Source: Gemmatimonadota bacterium
GTDB lineage: Bacteria; Gemmatimonadota; Gemmatimonadetes; Gemmatimonadales; Gemmatimonadaceae
Assembly: GCA_027622655.1 (NCBI GenBank)
Contig: JAQBYI010000033.1
Span: 1-34,861 of the forward strand
Length of the DNA: 34,861 bases
Direction of reading: 5' to 3'
The notes under the pieces were generated by a model. It saw nothing but the letters and a program-made list of their open reading frames with translations. It ran no database searches and was not told the DNA's origin. The translations under genes and the position numbers were made by a program. Positions 31,771 to 34,861 of this stretch are shown here, in pieces (within the stretch, counting starts at the first letter, position 1; each line of letters opens with the position of its first letter).

Positions 31771-33465
31771 ATGCGAACTCTTATGACACGTAAAATCCTC
31801 GCTGGCGCGGCCCTCCTGGCCGCGATCAGCCTCGGGGCGTGTGAAAAGCAGCTCACCGTCACCAACCCGAACCAGGGCGAAACGGGGCGCGTGCTCGGCA
31901 CGCCCAACGACGCGGAAGCGTTGATCGGGACGTACTACAAGCGCTGGTCCGTGGGCATCTACAGCAGCACGGACGACCTTCAGGGCATGGCGAACAATTT
32001 TTCGATGATGAACTACGCCAGCCTTGCGAACAGCTGCCAGAACTCGCATCTCCCGTTCACGGGGGCAATCAACGCCAACACCCCCGGGAACGTGTGCCAG
32101 AGCGGGCAGAAACGCTTGTATTTCTACATGGGCGAGGTCAACCGGGTCGCGTCAAGCCTCCTGGGGCAGATGGACGCCGGCCTCTCGCTTGGCTCGACGG
32201 CGCGCAATGCCCGGGCCCGGTCGTGGGCGAACTTCCTGAACGGCTTGGCGCTGGGCTACACCGCGCTGATGCATGACTCGGGTGCAGTCATCACGCCTGA
32301 GTCCGGGCCGGAAGATGCGGGCGTGCTGATCGGGCATCTGGAGCTGGCCGATTCGTCGGCGGCGTATTTCCAGCGGGCGATCGACGAAGCCACCAAGGCG
32401 GTCAGTGGCGGCCAGGGCTTCCCGATTCCGAGTACGTGGTTCCCGACCGCGACCTCCATGACAGTTGCGGAGTTCGTGAAGGTGATTCGGAGCTATCGGG
32501 CGCGGATCATGGCGAACGTGGCACGGACGCCGGCGGAGCGGGCGGGGCGGAACTGGACGGCGATCACCGCCGATGCCGCAGCCGGCATCACCGCTGATCA
32601 CCTGCTCGTTGCCAGCACGACGCTTGGCCCGGGCCAGGCCTGGCGGTCGACGTACAACGGCGGCGGCCTCTGGCACCAGATCCCGGCGTTCTTCATCGGC
32701 ATGGCCGACACGTCGGGGACCTACGCTGCCTGGATCGCGCAGCCGGTGGCCAACCGCGGCGCCGGCAGTCAGGGCTTCTTCCTGGCGACGCCGGACCTGC
32801 GCTTTCCGCAGGGCGATACGCGCGCTGCGCAGCAGGCCGATTTCGCCAGGTCGTCGTGCGACGGCGCGTCCAAAGTCTGCAAGCGCTACTATTTGAACCG
32901 TTTCACCTCCGCCGACAACAACACCGGCGACGGATGGGGACTTTCGAACTACGATATGGCCCGGTTCAACTCGTGGGCGAAGAAGGGTGATGCCGGCTCG
33001 GCCCGTAACGGCAAGACCACGTACATGGACTTCGCCGAGATCGATTTGATCCGGGCCGAAGGGCTCTACCGTGCCGGGGATTATGCGGGCGCGGGTGCCA
33101 TCGTGAATAAAACACGGACCAAGAACGGGCTTCCGGCCATCACGACGTTCAATGCGACATCGGCGGTTCCGGGCGGGAACGCGTGCGTGCCCAAAGTACC
33201 GTCGGGCAGCACCATCTCGTGCGGCAACCTCTGGGAAGCGCTCAAGTACGAGAAGCGTATCGAGACGGCGTACACGGCCTACTCGAACTGGTATCTCGAC
33301 AACCGCGGCTGGGGCGACTTGTCCCAGGATATTCCGCTCTTCTGGGCGGTGCCGTATCAGGATATGCAGTCCCGTGGTACGCCGCTCGCGGCGCTCTACG
33401 GTGCGGGGCCTGGAGTAGGGAACGCGCCGAGCTCCACGGCAGCAAAGAGTGCGTATGGGTGGTAG
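31771..33465 (+). CDS. SusD/RagB-family substrate-binding lipoprotein
   Basis: The 564-residue lipoprotein has a lipobox Leu-Gly-Ala-Cys24 after a short signal peptide. It would form the lid on the SusC barrel and bind the ligand at the surface. The body is helical with TPR-like pairs, the Asp-Phe-Ala-Glu-Ile-Asp-Leu-Ile-Arg-Ala-Glu-Gly-Leu-Tyr-Arg segment, and a C-terminal Arg-Ile-Glu...Tyr...Gly-Trp-Gly region as in SusD. The ribosome site TAGGAG overlaps the susC stop, showing tight coupling. No glycosidase or peptidase lies nearby, so the ligand is unknown. Confidence 0.93.
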   Translation: MRTLMTRKILAGAALLAAISLGACEKQLTVTNPNQGETGRVLGTPNDAEALIGTYYKRWSVGIYSSTDDLQGMANNFSMMNYASLANSCQNSHLPFTGAINANTPGNVCQSGQKRLYFYMGEVNRVASSLLGQMDAGLSLGSTARNARARSWANFLNGLALGYTALMHDSGAVITPESGPEDAGVLIGHLELADSSAAYFQRAIDEATKAVSGGQGFPIPSTWFPTATSMTVAEFVKVIRSYRARIMANVARTPAERAGRNWTAITADAAAGITADHLLVASTTLGPGQAWRSTYNGGGLWHQIPAFFIGMADTSGTYAAWIAQPVANRGAGSQGFFLATPDLRFPQGDTRAAQQADFARSSCDGASKVCKRYYLNRFTSADNNTGDGWGLSNYDMARFNSWAKKGDAGSARNGKTTYMDFAEIDLIRAEGLYRAGDYAGAGAIVNKTRTKNGLPAITTFNATSAVPGGNACVPKVPSGSTISCGNLWEALKYEKRIETAYTAYSNWYLDNRGWGDLSQDIPLFWAVPYQDMQSRGTPLAALYGAGPGVGNAPSSTAAKSAYGW

Positions 33466-33481
33466 CCGCACCGCCACGCCG

Positions 33482-33973
33482 ATGAGGCAACTCATCGGCG
33501 TGGCTGCGGTGTGGGTGGCGTCGGTTGCGCAGGTTGGTTGTTATTCGTTGCAGCCACGGATTGTACAGACGGCGCCATTGCTGGGCTCGCGCATTGCGGT
33601 TGACATCAATGATGCCGGCCGGCTCGCGCTCGGCGGTTTGATGGGAGCGGCCATCGGCCAGATTGAGGGCCGCTTGGTCGCGGTCGAAGGCGACACGTAC
33701 GAACTTGCAGTAACGACCGTTCACTTTTTGCGCGGTGGTGAGCAGATCTGGACGGGCGAGCGGGTGCTGGTCAAGCAGGAGTATGTGACGCAGATGTACG
33801 ACAGACAGTTTTCGAAGGGTCGGACGATCATCATAAGTGCGGCGGCCGCAGGCGTTGTGGTGTACTTCGCGGGTAAGGCCATAGTGGGCTCGCTGTCCGG
33901 AGATGATGGGATGTTGGCAGACGACAGTGCAGAAGCTGTACGACGTCCCGCACGTCGTCCGATTCGACCGTAG
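33482..33973 (+). CDS. Small hypothetical lipoprotein with C-terminal membrane segment
   Basis: The 163 residues begin with a signal sequence and Val-Gly-Cys-Tyr lipobox (Cys near 19). A strand-rich domain follows, with Gly-Arg-Leu-Val-Ala-Val-Glu-Gly-Asp-Thr-Tyr and Trp-Thr-Gly-Glu-Arg-Val-Leu-Val, then a hydrophobic helix (Ile-Ile-Ile-Ser-Ala-Ala-Ala-Ala-Gly-Val-Val-Val-Tyr) and an Arg/Pro tail. It starts 16 bases after the susD-like stop, suggesting the same operon; no family was recognised. The ATG at 33482 begins the signal peptide, though the frame opens at 33449. Confidence 0.65.
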   Translation: MRQLIGVAAVWVASVAQVGCYSLQPRIVQTAPLLGSRIAVDINDAGRLALGGLMGAAIGQIEGRLVAVEGDTYELAVTTVHFLRGGEQIWTGERVLVKQEYVTQMYDRQFSKGRTIIISAAAAGVVVYFAGKAIVGSLSGDDGMLADDSAEAVRRPARRPIRP

Positions 33974-33982
33974 AAGGATTTC

Positions 33983-33995
33983 GCAAATGATTTGC
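33983..33995. promoter_or_regulatory. 13-base perfect palindrome before the last lipoprotein gene
   Basis: GCAAATGATTTGC is symmetrical around one G and lies 28 bases before the ATG at 34023. It could be an operator or a small hairpin. Confidence 0.3.
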
Positions 33996-34022
33996 CAAAC
34001 GACTCACCCCCACGGAGTTCTG

Positions 34023-34861
34023 ATGCGACGCATGAATACCCTTGCGGTCCTCGTTCTCGCCGCCGTTGTGGCCAGCGCCTGCCGGCCAGCTGAAGTGATC
34101 AAAACGGTGTCGCCCCCGTCCGCCGGTGTGCGATTCATTAACGCAGTACCGGACTCGTCCGGCGCGTTTGGTCTCGACATGCGCTTCGTCGACATTGTCG
34201 AGAACAACGTCTTTTTCCGGATCACGTACCGGAACGGTCCGGCTACGACCGCCGGCGTCACGGCTTCGGCGCTAACGCAGTTCCGTCCGGCCCGGGCGGG
34301 GGTGCGGCACTTCCGGATCTTCCTGGACGACACGCTGCAGGCGATCACGTCGACGGTGCTCAAGGACACGAGCGTGACGCTCGAGGTGGGCAAGAACTAC
34401 ACGGCGATGCTCTGGGGCGAGGCTCGGCTCGGAACGATGAAGCTGACGTTCTTCGAGGACGTGCCCGCAGATCCGGGAACATCTGTAGCGATGCGAGTCA
34501 TCAACGCGACCAACGCCGCGATTGATGCGAGCTACTACGTCTCGGGCGGCGCCGCACCGGGAACGCCGACGTGGCCGAGCATTCCGGCCTACAGCGCCTC
34601 GAGCTTCTCGACGGCAGCGGTCGGTTCGTATCTGTACAGGGTTCGGGCCGCAGGATCGGGAGCGAATATGTTCAACGACGTGACGGCGCTCAAGGGCGCC
34701 AACGCGGACCTGATCGTTGGTCTCGACCCGACGCCCGGCACGCTGCAGGCTGGCTCGGCGGTGACGTTGGTCGTCTACCCGCGTTCGACCGCTGGTGCCC
34801 GGACGCCGCAGTCGTCGGCCTTCACGGTGCCGGCTGGCGTGAACATGTGGGATCGTCGCCC
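34023..34861 (+). CDS. DUF4397-type lipoprotein, 3' end outside the window
   Basis: The frame opens at the ATG at 34023 (GGAG six bases before) and has no stop before the window edge; 279 codons are visible. A signal peptide ends in a lipobox Ala-Ser-Ala-Cys (Cys near 20). Two repeats of a beta-sandwich domain follow, with Val-Arg-Phe-Ile-Asn-Ala-Val-Pro-Asp and later Val-Ala-Met-Arg-Val-Ile-Asn-Ala-Thr, the hallmark of DUF4397, and Tyr-Thr-Ala-Met-Leu-Trp-Gly between them. It is probably an outer-membrane-anchored surface protein of the susCD operon; its exact role is unknown. Confidence 0.85.
   Translation, partial: MRRMNTLAVLVLAAVVASACRPAEVIKTVSPPSAGVRFINAVPDSSGAFGLDMRFVDIVENNVFFRITYRNGPATTAGVTASALTQFRPARAGVRHFRIFLDDTLQAITSTVLKDTSVTLEVGKNYTAMLWGEARLGTMKLTFFEDVPADPGTSVAMRVINATNAAIDASYYVSGGAAPGTPTWPSIPAYSASSFSTAAVGSYLYRVRAAGSGANMFNDVTALKGANADLIVGLDPTPGTLQAGSAVTLVVYPRSTAGARTPQSSAFTVPAGVNMWDRR

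Noticed and set aside
30008-33495. Long minus-strand frames opposite the susC- and susD-like genes (about 440 residues each)
   Set aside because: Same antisense effect; no ribosome site and no recognisable domain.

Overview
The window is GC-rich, gene-dense chromosomal DNA from a free-living Gram-negative bacterium. Outer-membrane and LPS functions are present (SusC/SusD pair, Kdo transferase, MlaF-type ATPase, lipoproteins). Signal peptides ending in Ala-Gln-Gly, the SusCD pair in a high-GC background, a primary sigma factor with a long Lys/Pro-rich N-terminus and a one-domain epsilon subunit all fit Gemmatimonadota. That assignment is an inference from gene style, because no rRNA is present.

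Layout. 1-4291 (minus strand): an outer-membrane barrel gene broken by an in-frame amber codon, then the threonine catabolic pair tdh-kbl and an SDR oxidoreductase with an atypical active site. 4569-5015: a short, strongly structured transcript carrying a 17-codon Lys-rich ORF and ending in a 16-bp terminator, opposed by a 58-aa hypothetical gene. 5207-10149 (minus): a methyltransferase-like gene and the overlapping cluster rho-ruvX-mltG-rlmI. 10267-14180: an accessory segment between tRNA-Arg(CCG) and tRNA-Pro(CGG)/tRNA-Arg(ACG), holding a beheaded metallo-hydrolase remnant, a helix-hairpin-helix-like hypothetical gene and a MntA/HepT toxin-antitoxin pair overlapping a third gene. 14345-16229 (minus): an exported TPR-like protein and tRNA-Ala, tRNA-Gly, tRNA-Val. 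16511-19975 (plus): rpoD, then mlaF, a Nudix hydrolase and an AraC-type regulator. 19997-20830: a repeat-rich interval with a GxxExxY (PD-(D/E)XK-like) nuclease gene bounded by 60-bp inverted repeats, 31-bp direct repeats and an 11-bp minisatellite. 21022-25241 (plus): the F1 ATP synthase genes atpA-atpG-atpD-atpC, without delta or Fo genes. 25459-28068: a C-terminally truncated TMTC-like membrane protein facing waaA. 28400-end (plus): a SusC/SusD nutrient-uptake operon followed by two lipoprotein genes, the last cut by the window edge.

The most unusual features are in non-coding DNA. Arrays of a 7-bp unit (consensus CCGTCAR) fill four short intergenic spacers: tdh/kbl, rpoD/mlaF, atpA/atpG and atpG/atpD. 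The nuclease gene at 20108-20566 sits inside a nearly symmetrical 587-bp unit. The leader of the Lys-rich mini-ORF folds into four consecutive perfect hairpins, the last of which hides its own ribosome binding site.
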